In this document: positions 38,747 to 48,234 of the stretch, piece after piece | Layout: every line of letters begins with the position of its first letter | How positions within the stretch are numbered: the first letter of the stretch is position 1 | Translations under genes and position numbers: made by a program | Notes under the pieces: model-generated | Seen by the model: only the letters and a program-made list of their open reading frames with translations | Told to the model about the DNA's origin: nothing | Database searches by the model: none | Source: Candidatus Psyllophila symbiotica | GTDB lineage: Bacteria; Pseudomonadota; Gammaproteobacteria; Enterobacterales; Enterobacteriaceae_A | DNA: 64,000 nt | Reading direction: 5' to 3' | Assembly: GCA_030849185.1 (NCBI GenBank) | Contig: CP102980.1 | Coordinates: 62,001-126,000, forward strand

Positions 38747-40453
38747 TTATTTATTAAAAATACATTTTTCTATTTTTTTTAAAGTAATTTGTTTTAATAC
38801 TAAATTTGATATTTTTGTAGCATTTTTAAATTTATTTTTTCTAATAATATTTTTAATGTATGGTATATAACTTGAATTCATACTAAATTCATCTAAACCC
38901 ATACCTAATAATAATAAAGTAACTTTTTCATAACTTGCTAATTCACCGCATATACTTACATATTTATTTTGTTTATGAGCTTCATAAATAATTTTTTTAA
39001 TTGATTTTATAACTGATGGTAATAATGGGTTATAAAGATGCGAAACCAATTTATTACCTCTATCTACTGCTAATATATATTGTGTTAAATCATTAGTACC
39101 AATACTTAAAAAATCAATTTCTTTAATAATATCTTTAATAATTAAAGATGCTGATGGCGTTTCAATCATAATGCCAATTTTAATTTTTTTATCAATTTTT
39201 TTTTTTTTAATTATTAAAATTTTTATAATATTATTCAATTCATATTTAAGATATTTAATTTCTTCAATAAAAGTTATCATTGGAAACATAATTCTTATAT
39301 TTTTAAAATCTGATGATAATAAAATAGCTTTTAATTGAGTATATAAAATTTTTTTAAAATCCATTAATATACGAATTGCACGCCAACCTAAAAATGGATT
39401 TTCTTCTTTAGGTATATTTAAATAAGATATATTTTTATCACCACCAATATCCATTATACGTATAGTAATTTTTTTTTTAGGTATTTTTTTTGAAATATAT
39501 TTATATGTTTTATATTGTTCTTTTACATTAGGTAAATTATTACGATTCATAAATAAAAATTCAGTACGATACAATCCTATACCTTCTGAACCATATTTAC
39601 TAATATTATTTATATCTTTTGTATTACAAATATTAGAAAATAAAGAAACTTTATACCCATCTATTGTTATAGCAGGATATTTTTTTATTTTTTTTAACTC
39701 TTGAATTTTTTTAATATAAATATTTTTTTTTTTTTTAATTAAATTAATAATATTTTTATCAGGATTAATATATATATTATTATTAATAGCATCTAAAATT
39801 ATAAAATCATTATTTTTAATCTTATTAGTTATATTATATATATTAACTATAGCTGGTAATTCAAGTGATCTAGCCATAATCGAAGTATGAGATGTTACAC
39901 TTCCAAATTCAGTTATAAACCCTAAAACATTTTTTAAATTTAACTGCGCAGTTTCTGACGGTGTTAATTCTTTAGATACAATAATAACTTTATCATTAAT
40001 ATAACTTAAATCAATAATATTTATTTTAAGAATATTTTTTAATAAACGATCACCTATATCAATTATATCATTTATTCTTTCTTTTAAATAATCATTTTTA
40101 ATTTTTTTCAATATTTTAATTTGTTTTTTAATTATTTTACTAGTAGCATAATCTGCTGATATTAATTGATTTTTGATAAGATATATGATTTCTTTTTCAA
40201 ACTCACAATCTTCTAATATCATAATATGACTATTAAAAATGTTTTCTTTATTTTGATTTAATTTATTTTTATTTATATTTATAATTTTTTTAATTTGACT
40301 AATTGATTTATCACGATTAACTAAAAAAATTTTAATTTCTTTATTTATATTATTAATTGATATATTTTTTTTATTAATTATTATTTTTTCATTTTTTAAT
40401 ATCAATGCTTTTCCAAAAGAAATACCCTTTGAAACTGAAACACCAGAAATCAT
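38747..40453 (-). CDS. ptsI: PTS enzyme I (phosphoenolpyruvate-protein phosphotransferase)
   Basis: Takes phosphate from PEP and passes it to HPr, the first step of sugar import by the phosphotransferase system. 568 residues (575 in E. coli). The phosphorylated histidine is His189 in VTSHTSIMARSLELPAIV, the same number as in E. coli. GSEGIGLYRTEFLFMNR, RIMDIGGDKN, and the active-site ISICGELA-like segment (VSICGELASY) are present. It is downstream of ptsH by 29 bp. crr, the usual third gene, is absent: tmRNA lies there on the opposite strand. Confidence 0.97.
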   Translation of the reverse strand: MISGVSVSKGISFGKALILKNEKIIINKKNISINNINKEIKIFLVNRDKSISQIKKIININKNKLNQNKENIFNSHIMILEDCEFEKEIIYLIKNQLISADYATSKIIKKQIKILKKIKNDYLKERINDIIDIGDRLLKNILKINIIDLSYINDKVIIVSKELTPSETAQLNLKNVLGFITEFGSVTSHTSIMARSLELPAIVNIYNITNKIKNNDFIILDAINNNIYINPDKNIINLIKKKKNIYIKKIQELKKIKKYPAITIDGYKVSLFSNICNTKDINNISKYGSEGIGLYRTEFLFMNRNNLPNVKEQYKTYKYISKKIPKKKITIRIMDIGGDKNISYLNIPKEENPFLGWRAIRILMDFKKILYTQLKAILLSSDFKNIRIMFPMITFIEEIKYLKYELNNIIKILIIKKKKIDKKIKIGIMIETPSASLIIKDIIKEIDFLSIGTNDLTQYILAVDRGNKLVSHLYNPLLPSVIKSIKKIIYEAHKQNKYVSICGELASYEKVTLLLLGMGLDEFSMNSSYIPYIKNIIRKNKFKNATKISNLVLKQITLKKIEKCIFNK

Positions 40454-40482
40454 AATATTACCTTTTAATATAAAATAAATAT

Positions 40483-40740
40483 TTATTCAAGATTTTTAAT
40501 TATATTTAATAAATGATCAAATGCTTTTTGTTCATCATTACCTTTAATTAATATATTTATTTTATCACCTTGTAAAACTCCTAAAGTTTGAATTTTAAAA
40601 AGACTTTTAGCATTTACTTTTTTATTATTATATTCTATAATAATTTCAGAATTAAACTTTTTAGCTTCTTTTACTAATTTTGCAGCAGGACGTATATGTA
40701 AACCATTTTTGGCGTTTATAAAAATCTCTTTTTTTAACAT
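40483..40740 (-). CDS. ptsH: PTS phosphocarrier HPr
   Basis: A small phosphocarrier between enzyme I and the sugar-specific EIIA domains. 85 residues, the E. coli length. His15 is in NGLHIRPAA, and the regulatory-type Ser46 region reads AKSLFKIQTLG. AAAAGGA stands before the ATG. It heads the ptsH-ptsI operon. No EII component is visible in the window, so the sugar cannot be named. Confidence 0.97.
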   Translation of the reverse strand: MLKKEIFINAKNGLHIRPAAKLVKEAKKFNSEIIIEYNNKKVNAKSLFKIQTLGVLQGDKINILIKGNDEQKAFDHLLNIIKNLE

Positions 40741-40857
40741 TTATTTTTTCCTTTTAAATAATTTTAATAAAAATTAATATTAATAATATAATTTTATAAA
40801 TAAATTAAAAATAATATAAATCCATATTTTAAAAAACAAAATATTAAATTTTATAAT

Positions 40858-41304
40858 TTAAAAGCTGCGCATAAACGCAGCTTTATAATTATTAATTTTA
40901 AGTATTATAAATTTATAATAATTATTATTAATTTTTATTTTAATAATATCTTTGTTGATTACTTTAATTGGTTTAATAATACTAATATTATTTTTATTAA
41001 TTTTAATATTATAATTTTTAATAATATTAATTATTTTTTTACAATTAATTGTACTAAATAAATTACCGTTATTATTATAATTAATATAAAAATTTATAAA
41101 TAACTTTTTTTTAATTTTATTTTCTTTTATTTTAACATCAAATATATTTTTATTAACTTTTTTTACAATATAATTAGAAGTATTTATATTATATAAAGAT
41201 TTGCCTTTTGGTATTAATTGATTGCGAGCATAACCTAATTTAACAGTTGTTTTAAATCCTACATTTCCTAATTTTAAAATTTTATCAATTAAAATTATTT
41301 TCAT
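40858..41304 (-). CDS. rplI: Large-subunit ribosomal protein L9, tail encoded by its terminator
   Basis: A 50S protein with two globular domains joined by a long helix. 148 residues (149 in E. coli), but part of the linker is lost and the C-terminus is extended. The N-domain GNVGFKTTVKLGYARNQLIPKGK is conserved; the C-domain is drifted. The E. coli sequence would end around KFIILKINN. The last eight residues, KAAFMRSF, are encoded by a perfect stem-loop at 40861-40884. It is last in the rpsF-rpsR-rplI operon. Confidence 0.94.
   Translation of the reverse strand: MKIILIDKILKLGNVGFKTTVKLGYARNQLIPKGKSLYNINTSNYIVKKVNKNIFDVKIKENKIKKKLFINFYINYNNNGNLFSTINCKKIINIIKNYNIKINKNNISIIKPIKVINKDIIKIKINNNYYKFIILKINNYKAAFMRSF
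40861..40884 (-). terminator. GC-rich hairpin overlapping the end of rplI
   Basis: AAAGCTGCG (40861-40869) and CGCAGCTTT (40876-40884) form a perfect 9-bp stem with a 6-nt loop. On the transcribed strand the stem ends in TTT, followed by TAAATTATAAAATTT. The five G/C pairs stand out in this genome. It probably terminates the rpsF-rpsR-rplI transcript, although it now lies inside the coding frame. Confidence 0.65.
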
Positions 41305-41336
41305 ATTAAACTCTAAAAATTTTATTTATATTAATA

Positions 41337-41561
41337 TTATTTATGATTATCAATATATGGAAATAAAGATAAATAGCGTGCAAGTTTAATAGCATGAGTT
41401 AATTTACGTTGATATTTTGCACTTGTTCCAGTAATTCTACTAGGTATAATTTTACCACTTTCATTAATATAATTTTTAAGTAAATTTATATCTTTATAAT
41501 CTATATATTTAATATTATTTTTAATAAAAAAACAATTTTTTTTATGTTTAAAATAATTCAT
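41337..41561 (-). CDS. rpsR: Small-subunit ribosomal protein S18
   Basis: A 30S platform protein paired with S6. 74 residues (75 in E. coli). [19 protein letters not shown] and the basic [20 protein letters not shown] segment are diagnostic. It lies in the rpsF-rpsR-rplI order. priB, between rpsF and rpsR in E. coli, is absent: only 36 bp separate the two. Confidence 0.97.
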   Translation of the reverse strand: MNYFKHKKNCFFIKNNIKYIDYKDINLLKNYINESGKIIPSRITGTSAKYQRKLTHAIKLARYLSLFPYIDNHK

Positions 41562-41597
41562 TTTATAATCCTAATTATTAATATTTATAATTAAATA

Positions 41598-41948
41598 TTA
41601 TTTATTAAATAATATTATATTATTTTTTTTTTTAACTCTAAATATAGGAGAATTATCAGTAATTGCTTTTTTAGTACGTATAATTAATTTTCTTATAATA
41701 AAATTATTAAATTTTAATTCTTTTTCTAATTCTTTAATTTTTTCCTTAGAAATTTCAATATTTAAAAGAATATAATGAGCTTTATTATTTTTTTTAATTT
41801 TATAAGAAAGTTTACGTTTTCCCCAATCTTCTATTCTATAAATTTTACCATTTTTTTTTTTAATATATTCACTATAATATTTAATTATCTCTAATATTTT
41901 GTTATTTTTATTTAAATTAAACATAATAACAATTTCATAATGTCTCAT
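41598..41948 (-). CDS. rpsF: Small-subunit ribosomal protein S6
   Basis: A 30S platform protein that binds S18 and 16S rRNA. 116 residues; E. coli S6 is about 131 and has an acidic tail that is missing here. MRHYEIVIMFNLNKN, the IEDWGKRKLSYKI segment, and YILLNIEISKEKIKELE are clear. First gene of the rpsF-rpsR-rplI operon, and 36 bp downstream of tusE, which may be co-transcribed. Confidence 0.95.
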   Translation of the reverse strand: MRHYEIVIMFNLNKNNKILEIIKYYSEYIKKKNGKIYRIEDWGKRKLSYKIKKNNKAHYILLNIEISKEKIKELEKELKFNNFIIRKLIIRTKKAITDNSPIFRVKKKNNIILFNK

Positions 41949-41984
41949 AAAAATACCTTTTTTTATATTTTAATAAATAAATAT

Positions 41985-42275
41985 TTAATTTAAACATTTT
42001 AATAATTTTGGTAAACCTGAAATTTTATGAATTTTATATATTGGATTTTTATTAAATAATTTATATATATATATACTATTACCTTTTTTATTTCCATATT
42101 TATAATATATAATTTTAATTATAATTTTAATTGAAGGAGAATAATTAAATACATTATAAAATTTACGTATTAAATAAATAATTTCCCAATGTTTTTTAGT
42201 TAAAAAAATACCTTCATTTTTTGCTAAAAATAATGCAATAATTTCATTCCATTTTTTAAAAATTAATTTTGTCAT
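41985..42275 (-). CDS. tusE: Sulfur-relay protein TusE (DsrC family), short N-terminus
   Basis: Accepts persulfide from TusBCD and hands it to MnmA for 2-thiouridine synthesis. 96 residues against 109 in E. coli; about the first 20 family residues are replaced by a short MTKLIFKKW lead. LAKNEGIFLTKKHWEIIYLI, GNSIYIYKLF and the C-terminal SGLPKLLKC follow the family closely. The penultimate-region cysteine that carries the persulfide is present as Cys94, followed by Leu-Asn. MnmA is encoded at 22444. tusA and tusBCD are not in the window. Confidence 0.88.
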   Translation of the reverse strand: MTKLIFKKWNEIIALFLAKNEGIFLTKKHWEIIYLIRKFYNVFNYSPSIKIIIKIIYYKYGNKKGNSIYIYKLFNKNPIYKIHKISGLPKLLKCLN

Positions 42276-42446
42276 ATATTATTTATTAAGATTTAAATTT
42301 TAAATTTAAAATAATTATTTTAATATTATGTTAAAATAATAATATTTAAATATTAAAAAAACACTTGTGTTTTTTAAAAAAAAAATTACTTTGTTATAAT
42401 ATAATTAAATTAAAAATAAAGAAAAAAATTTTATTTTAATATATTA

Positions 42447-42534
42447 GGAGGAGTGGTTGAGTGGTTTAAAGCAGCGGTCTTGAAAACCGTCAAAGGTTAA
42501 TATCCTTTCGTGGGTTCGAATCCCACCTCCTCTT
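42447..42534 (+). tRNA. tRNA-Ser (anticodon UGA)
   Basis: Acceptor GGAGGAG pairs with CTCCTCT (terminal G-U), the anticodon loop TCTTGAAAAC carries UGA, a class II variable arm (CAAAGGTTAATATCCTTTC) folds well, and the T-arm is GTGGGTTCGAATCCCAC. The discriminator would be U, whereas G is usual for bacterial tRNA-Ser; the exact 3' boundary is therefore slightly uncertain. No encoded CCA. Confidence 0.92.
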
Positions 42535-42636
42535 AAATAGTTTATTAGTTTAAAATTATTAATTACATATTGAAGTAATTTAAATTATATAAATATATTT
42601 TATTATTTATTAAATTATTTAAAAGGAATAATAATT

Positions 42637-45432
42637 ATGAAAAATTATAAAAATACTTTAAATTTACCAAAAACTAAATTTACTATTAAAAATAATTTTA
42701 ATAATAATGAATCAAATATAATTTCATACTGGAATTTTAAAAATTTATATAAAAAAATTAGAAAATCAAAAAAAAAAAACCCTCTTTTTATATTACATGA
42801 TGGTCCTTTATATGCAAATGGTAATATACATATAGGACATGCAGTTAATAAAATAATCAAAGATATAATAATTAAATCTAAAAACATGAGTGGTTTTAAT
42901 GCACCATATATACCAGGTTGGGATTGTCATGGTTTACCAATAGAATTAAAAGTAGAAAATAATAATAAAAACTATAAAAAATTATCAAAATCTAATTTTA
43001 GAGAAAAATGTAGAAATTATGCTAATAAACAAGTTATAATTCAAAAAAAAATATTAATAAATTTAGGAATTATAGCAGATTGGAAAAATTCATATTTAAC
43101 AATGGATTATAAAATACAAGCAAATATTATAAAAGCATTTAAAAAAATAATAAATTCTGGATATTTAATAAATGGTGAAAAACCTATCCATTGGTGTATA
43201 AATTGTCAATCTTCGTTATCAGAAGCTGAAATCGATTATTATAATATAAAATCATTTGGAATATATATATTATTTAATTCAATAGAAAATGAAAAAATTT
43301 TAAAAAAATTTAAAATTAATTATTATATTAAAAATATTGATTTAGTAATTTGGACAACAACACCTTGGACTTTATTTTCAAATAAAGCTATTGCTATTAA
43401 TCCTAAATTAACGTATCAACTTATTAAATTTTCAAATAAATATATAATTTTATCAAAATATTCAGTTATTAAGATTATGAAATTATTATACATTAAAAAT
43501 TGGAAAATAATAAGTAATTGTAAAGGTTTAGATTTAGAATTATTATATTTTAAACATCCTATTATAAATTCTAATATTCCAATTATATTAAGTAATCATG
43601 TTATTTTAGATACTGGAAGTGGTGCAGTACATATTGCTCCAGGACATGGAATAGACGATTTTATAATTAGTAAAAAATATTTATTAAATACATTAACCCA
43701 AATAAATGAAAATGGTTGTTATAATTTAGGTACTCATATATTATTAGATAAAAAATTAATTTTTAATGTTGATAATATAATAATTAAATTATTAAAACAA
43801 AATAAAAATTTATTATATAAAAACAAAATTATACATAAATATCCACATTGTTGGAGACATAAAACAAAAGTTTTTTTAAGAATAACACCACAATGGTTTA
43901 TTAATTTAGATAAAAAAAATTTACGTGAAAAATTAATTAAAAATATTAAAGAAACAAATTGGATTCCTAAATGGGGCAAAACTCATATGGAAAATATGAT
44001 TAAAAAAAGACCAAATTGGTGTATTTCAAGACAAAGAATATGGGGAGTTCCTATAACATTATTTGTAAATAAAAAAACTTTAAAAATTCATCCTTATACT
44101 AATAAAATAATAGATAAAATAATAAAAATTATTAAAAAAAAGGGTATACAAATATGGTGGGATTTAAATAAAAAAAAAATTTTAGGAATTAATAGTGATG
44201 ATTATTTTAAAGTAAAAGATATATTAGATGTATGGTTTGACTCTGGTACAACACATTATTCTATAATTAAAAAAAAAAAAGAATATAATAATAAAATATC
44301 AGATTTATATATAGAAGGTACAGATCAATATCGTGGATGGTTTATGTCTTCTTTAATAACTTCAAATATTATTAATGGAATTGCACCATATAAAAATGTT
44401 ATAGCGCACGGTTTTACAATAGATAAAAAAAAAAAAAAAATGTCAAAATCTATTGGTAATATAATAAATCCTATAAATTTAATCAAAAAATTTAGTTGTG
44501 ATATTTTAAGATTATGGGTAGCGTATACTGATTATACTAAAGAAATAGTAGTTTCTAATAAATCATTAAACAATTCAAAAGAAATTTACAAAAGAATAAG
44601 AAATACAATTCGTTTTTTATTATCAAATTTAAATGATTTTAATCCTAATAAAAAAAAAATAAATTTTAAAAAATTAATTATTTTAGATTTATGGGCATTA
44701 AATTATACTTTTAAAATTCAAAACAAAATTATAAATTCATATAATAAATATAATTTTAAAAAAGTAATAAAATATTTAATAAAATTTTGTTCTATTAAAA
44801 TGGGTTCATTTTATTTTGATATTATTAAAGATCGTCAATATACTAATAAAAAAAAAAGTATTAATAGAAAAAGTTGTCAAATAACAATGTTTTATATTTT
44901 AGAAGCATTAGTTCGTTGGATATCACCTATTTTATCATTTACTGCAAATGAAGCATGGAATTATTTACCTGGTAAAAGATCAAAATTTATTTTTACTGAA
45001 GAATGGTATAATATTTTATTTATAGATTGTAAATCTATACTTATAAACAATATATTTTGGAAAGAATTAATTAAAATAAAAAAAGAAATTAATAAAAAAA
45101 TCGAAATTTTAAGATTTAAAAAAAAAATAGGTAGTTCATTACAAGCTAATATTATAATTTATGCAAATAAAAAATTAGTAAATTATTTAAAAAAATTTAA
45201 AAATGAACTAAAATTTTTTTTTCTTATATCTAATATAAAATTAATTATTTTAAATAAATTAAATAATAAAACAAACTATTTTAAAATAAATATTAATGTA
45301 TCAAAAGAAAAAAAATGTAATAGATGTTGGAATTATGATAATAATATTTGTAATATATCAAAATATATAGGAATTTGTAATAGATGTATAATTAATATTT
45401 TTGGAAAAGGTGAAAAACGTAAATTTATATAA
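42637..45432 (+). CDS. ileS: Isoleucyl-tRNA synthetase
   Basis: Charges tRNA-Ile, including the lysidine-modified tRNA encoded just downstream. 931 residues (938 in E. coli). HIGH motif in YANGNIHIGHAVNKI near residue 65, KMSKS in KKKKMSKSIGN near 607. The CP1 editing site keeps TTTPWTL and GHGIDDF with its aspartate. DVWFDSG, IEGTDQYRGWFMSS and a C-terminal zinc finger (CNRCW and CNRC) complete it. AAAAGGA precedes the ATG. lspA, which follows ileS in E. coli, is absent. Confidence 0.97.
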   Translation: MKNYKNTLNLPKTKFTIKNNFNNNESNIISYWNFKNLYKKIRKSKKKNPLFILHDGPLYANGNIHIGHAVNKIIKDIIIKSKNMSGFNAPYIPGWDCHGLPIELKVENNNKNYKKLSKSNFREKCRNYANKQVIIQKKILINLGIIADWKNSYLTMDYKIQANIIKAFKKIINSGYLINGEKPIHWCINCQSSLSEAEIDYYNIKSFGIYILFNSIENEKILKKFKINYYIKNIDLVIWTTTPWTLFSNKAIAINPKLTYQLIKFSNKYIILSKYSVIKIMKLLYIKNWKIISNCKGLDLELLYFKHPIINSNIPIILSNHVILDTGSGAVHIAPGHGIDDFIISKKYLLNTLTQINENGCYNLGTHILLDKKLIFNVDNIIIKLLKQNKNLLYKNKIIHKYPHCWRHKTKVFLRITPQWFINLDKKNLREKLIKNIKETNWIPKWGKTHMENMIKKRPNWCISRQRIWGVPITLFVNKKTLKIHPYTNKIIDKIIKIIKKKGIQIWWDLNKKKILGINSDDYFKVKDILDVWFDSGTTHYSIIKKKKEYNNKISDLYIEGTDQYRGWFMSSLITSNIINGIAPYKNVIAHGFTIDKKKKKMSKSIGNIINPINLIKKFSCDILRLWVAYTDYTKEIVVSNKSLNNSKEIYKRIRNTIRFLLSNLNDFNPNKKKINFKKLIILDLWALNYTFKIQNKIINSYNKYNFKKVIKYLIKFCSIKMGSFYFDIIKDRQYTNKKKSINRKSCQITMFYILEALVRWISPILSFTANEAWNYLPGKRSKFIFTEEWYNILFIDCKSILINNIFWKELIKIKKEINKKIEILRFKKKIGSSLQANIIIYANKKLVNYLKKFKNELKFFFLISNIKLIILNKLNNKTNYFKININVSKEKKCNRCWNYDNNICNISKYIGICNRCIINIFGKGEKRKFI

Positions 45433-45543
45433 TTAATATTTAATAAAATTAATTTATAATAAATTTATATGAATATTTAAGTATTTTTAAAATTTTTAAT
45501 AATATTTTATAATATAATTATTACTAAAATTATATAATTATTT

Positions 45544-45617
45544 GGCCCTTTAGCTCAGTTGGTTAGAGCACACGACTCATAATCGTTTGGTCACTGGTTC
45601 AATTCCAGTAAGGGCCA
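45544..45617 (+). tRNA. tRNA-Ile2 (anticodon CAU, to be modified to lysidine)
   Basis: GGCCCTT pairs with AAGGGCC, the anticodon stem-loop CGACTCATAATCG carries CAU, and the T-arm is CTGGTTCAATTCCAG. Although the anticodon is that of methionine, the acceptor, the CGACTCATAATCG stem and TTGGTC variable loop match E. coli ileX, not metT. TilS (34961) is the modifying enzyme. Discriminator A at 45617; no encoded CCA. Confidence 0.92.
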
Positions 45618-45708
45618 AAATTTATATTTTATAATATTTATATAATTAAATATTTATTTTATATAATAATAATTATTTATTTTAAATTAATTAAAAAATT
45701 TAAATTAT

Positions 45709-47511
45709 ATGAAAAATCAAATAAAAAAAATTAGAAATTTTTCAATAATTGCGCATATAAATCATGGTAAAACAACTTTATCTGATCGTATAATACAAAT
45801 TTGTGGTGGATTAAATCCAAGAGAAATGACTAATCAAGTTTTAGATACGATGGATTTAGAAAAAGAAAGAGGTATTACAATAAAGGCGCAAAATGTAAGT
45901 TTAAAATATAAATCTAAAAACGGTGAAATATATAAAATTAATTTAATTGATACTCCAGGACATATAGATTTTTCTTATGAAGTATATAAATCATTAATAG
46001 CATGTGAAGGAGTAATATTATTAATTGATTCAACACAAGGTATAGAAGCACAAACAATTTCAAATTATTATAAAGCAGTTAAAATGAATTTAGATATAAT
46101 AATAGTTTTAAATAAAATTGATTTATTAACATCTAATATTAAACATGTTTCAAAAGAAATTAAAAATGTTATAGGTTATAAAAAAAAAATAATAAATTGT
46201 TCTTCTAAAACCGGTGAAGGTATAATAAATTTATTGGAAAATATTATATCTAATATTTCATATCCCAAAGGAAAAATTGAAAATCCTTTACAAGCTATTA
46301 TTATTGATTCTTGGTTTGATAATTATCGTGGAATTATTTCAATTATTTGTATTAAAAATGGAATTATAAAAATAGGAGATAAAATAATAATAGTAAATAA
46401 AAAAAACATATATAATGTAGAAGATTTAGGGATATTTACACCTAAAAAAAAAAAAAAAAATTTTTTAATTTGCGGTGAAGTTGGTTGGTTAATATATTCA
46501 ATTAAAAATATAAATGATGCTAAAGTTGGTAATATTATTACTTCATTTTTAAATCCAACTAAAAAAAATTTATATAAATTTAAAGAAATAAAACCTCAAA
46601 TTTATGCTGCATTATTTCCAACAAATACAATACAATATAAATTATTTAGTAATTCTATAAAAAAATTAAAATTAAATGATAATTCATTTTTTTATGAACC
46701 TATAACATCTTCATCATTAGGTTTAGGATTTAGATGTGGTTTTTTAGGTTTATTACATTTAGATATTATTAAAGAACGTTTAGAACGTGAATATAATTTA
46801 AATTTAATTATAACTACTCCAAATGTAATTTATGAAATTTATACAAATAATAAAAAAATAATTTATATTGATAATCCTAATAAATTAACTTTTAATGATA
46901 AAATTAAAGAATTAAGAGAACCAATTGCAAAATGTAATATATTAACACCAAAAAAATATTTAGGAAAAATAATAAAATTATGTATTCAAAAAAGAGGTAT
47001 TTTTAAAAAAATAATTTATTATAATAATCAAATTTATTTAATATATGAAATTCCAATGTCAGAAATTATTATTGATTTTTTAAATAAATTAAAATCTATA
47101 ACTAATGGTTATGCATCTTTAAATTATAATTTTAAATATTATAAAAAATCTGATTTAGTTAAAATTAATATATTAATTAATAAAAAAAAAATTGATGCTA
47201 TATCTTGGATAATTCATAAAAAAAATTCTTATAATTTTTGTATAAAAATAGTAGAAAAATTTAAAAAAAAAATTCCAAGACAACAATTTGATATATTTAT
47301 TCAAGCATCTATTAATTCTAATATTATTTATAGTTCCAAAATTAAACAATTTAGAAAAAATGTAATTACTAAATGTTATGGAGGAGATATAAGTAGAAAA
47401 AAAAAATTATTAAAAAAACAAAAAATTGGAAAAAAAAAAATGAAAAAATTTAATAATATTACATTAACTAAAGAAATGTTTTTAATATTTTATAAAATTA
47501 ATAATAAATAA
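45709..47511 (+). CDS. lepA: Elongation factor 4 (LepA)
   Basis: A ribosome-associated GTPase related to EF-G, with a role in 30S assembly or back-translocation. 600 residues (599 in E. coli). G1 is AHINHGKTT (residues 15-23), where the family has AHIDHGKST. G2/G3 are [14 protein letters not shown] and [12 protein letters not shown], and G4 is NKIDL. Domain features [23 protein letters not shown] and the C-terminal [21 protein letters not shown] are intact. It heads a lepA-rnc-era-pdxJ block; lepB and recO have gone. Confidence 0.97.
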   Translation: MKNQIKKIRNFSIIAHINHGKTTLSDRIIQICGGLNPREMTNQVLDTMDLEKERGITIKAQNVSLKYKSKNGEIYKINLIDTPGHIDFSYEVYKSLIACEGVILLIDSTQGIEAQTISNYYKAVKMNLDIIIVLNKIDLLTSNIKHVSKEIKNVIGYKKKIINCSSKTGEGIINLLENIISNISYPKGKIENPLQAIIIDSWFDNYRGIISIICIKNGIIKIGDKIIIVNKKNIYNVEDLGIFTPKKKKKNFLICGEVGWLIYSIKNINDAKVGNIITSFLNPTKKNLYKFKEIKPQIYAALFPTNTIQYKLFSNSIKKLKLNDNSFFYEPITSSSLGLGFRCGFLGLLHLDIIKERLEREYNLNLIITTPNVIYEIYTNNKKIIYIDNPNKLTFNDKIKELREPIAKCNILTPKKYLGKIIKLCIQKRGIFKKIIYYNNQIYLIYEIPMSEIIIDFLNKLKSITNGYASLNYNFKYYKKSDLVKINILINKKKIDAISWIIHKKNSYNFCIKIVEKFKKKIPRQQFDIFIQASINSNIIYSSKIKQFRKNVITKCYGGDISRKKKLLKKQKIGKKKMKKFNNITLTKEMFLIFYKINNK

Positions 47512-47577
47512 TTATAATAATATTATTATTATTTATAAATTTTAATAATTATAAAAATAAAAATTATTTGATTAAAT

Positions 47578-48234
47578 ATGAAAAAAATAATATTAAATAA
47601 AATACAAAAAAAAATAGGTTATTTTTTTAAAAAAAAAACAATTTTATTACAAGCATTAACTTATAGTAATAAAAATAATAATATTAATAATGAACGATTT
47701 GAATTTTTAGGTGATTCAATTCTTAATTTTATAATTTCAAATATTTTATATAAAAAATTTCCATTAATAAATGAGGGTGAAATGAGTAGAATTAGATCAA
47801 ATTTAATAAATCATAAAATTTTATTTACATTAGCGGTTAAATTTAATTTAATAAAATATATAAAATTAAATTATAAAAAATTAAATAACTTTAATAAAAC
47901 TTATATATTAACAAATATACTTGAATCATTAATAGGAGGTATTTTTTTAGATAGTAATATTAATACAACTGAACAATTAGTATTAAAATGGTATAATAAA
48001 AAAATAAAACTATTAATTAAAAATAAAGACTATAAAACTATTTTACAAGAATTTTTACAAAAAAATCATATTAAATTACCTTATTATTCAATAATTAAAA
48101 AAAAAAAAAAAAAATATTTTATTATTAATTGTAAAATTAATTGTTTTAAAAAAAATTTTATTAGTATAGGTAAAACTAAAAGTAATACTGAACAGTATAT
48201 TGCTAAAAAAATAATTAAAATATTGGAAATTTAA
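47578..48234 (+). CDS. rnc: Ribonuclease III
   Basis: A double-strand-specific nuclease for rRNA processing. 218 residues (226 in E. coli). The signature ERFEFLGDSIL (residues 39-49) holds Glu39, Glu42 and Asp46. The second pair of metal ligands reads Asn113 and Glu116 (TNILESLIGG), where E. coli has Asp and Glu. The C-terminal dsRNA-binding domain (about 150-218) keeps ILQEFLQKN and the helix after NTEQYIAKK. The stop overlaps the era start by one base (TAATG), so translation is coupled. Confidence 0.95.
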   Translation: MKKIILNKIQKKIGYFFKKKTILLQALTYSNKNNNINNERFEFLGDSILNFIISNILYKKFPLINEGEMSRIRSNLINHKILFTLAVKFNLIKYIKLNYKKLNNFNKTYILTNILESLIGGIFLDSNINTTEQLVLKWYNKKIKLLIKNKDYKTILQEFLQKNHIKLPYYSIIKKKKKKYFIINCKINCFKKNFISIGKTKSNTEQYIAKKIIKILEI

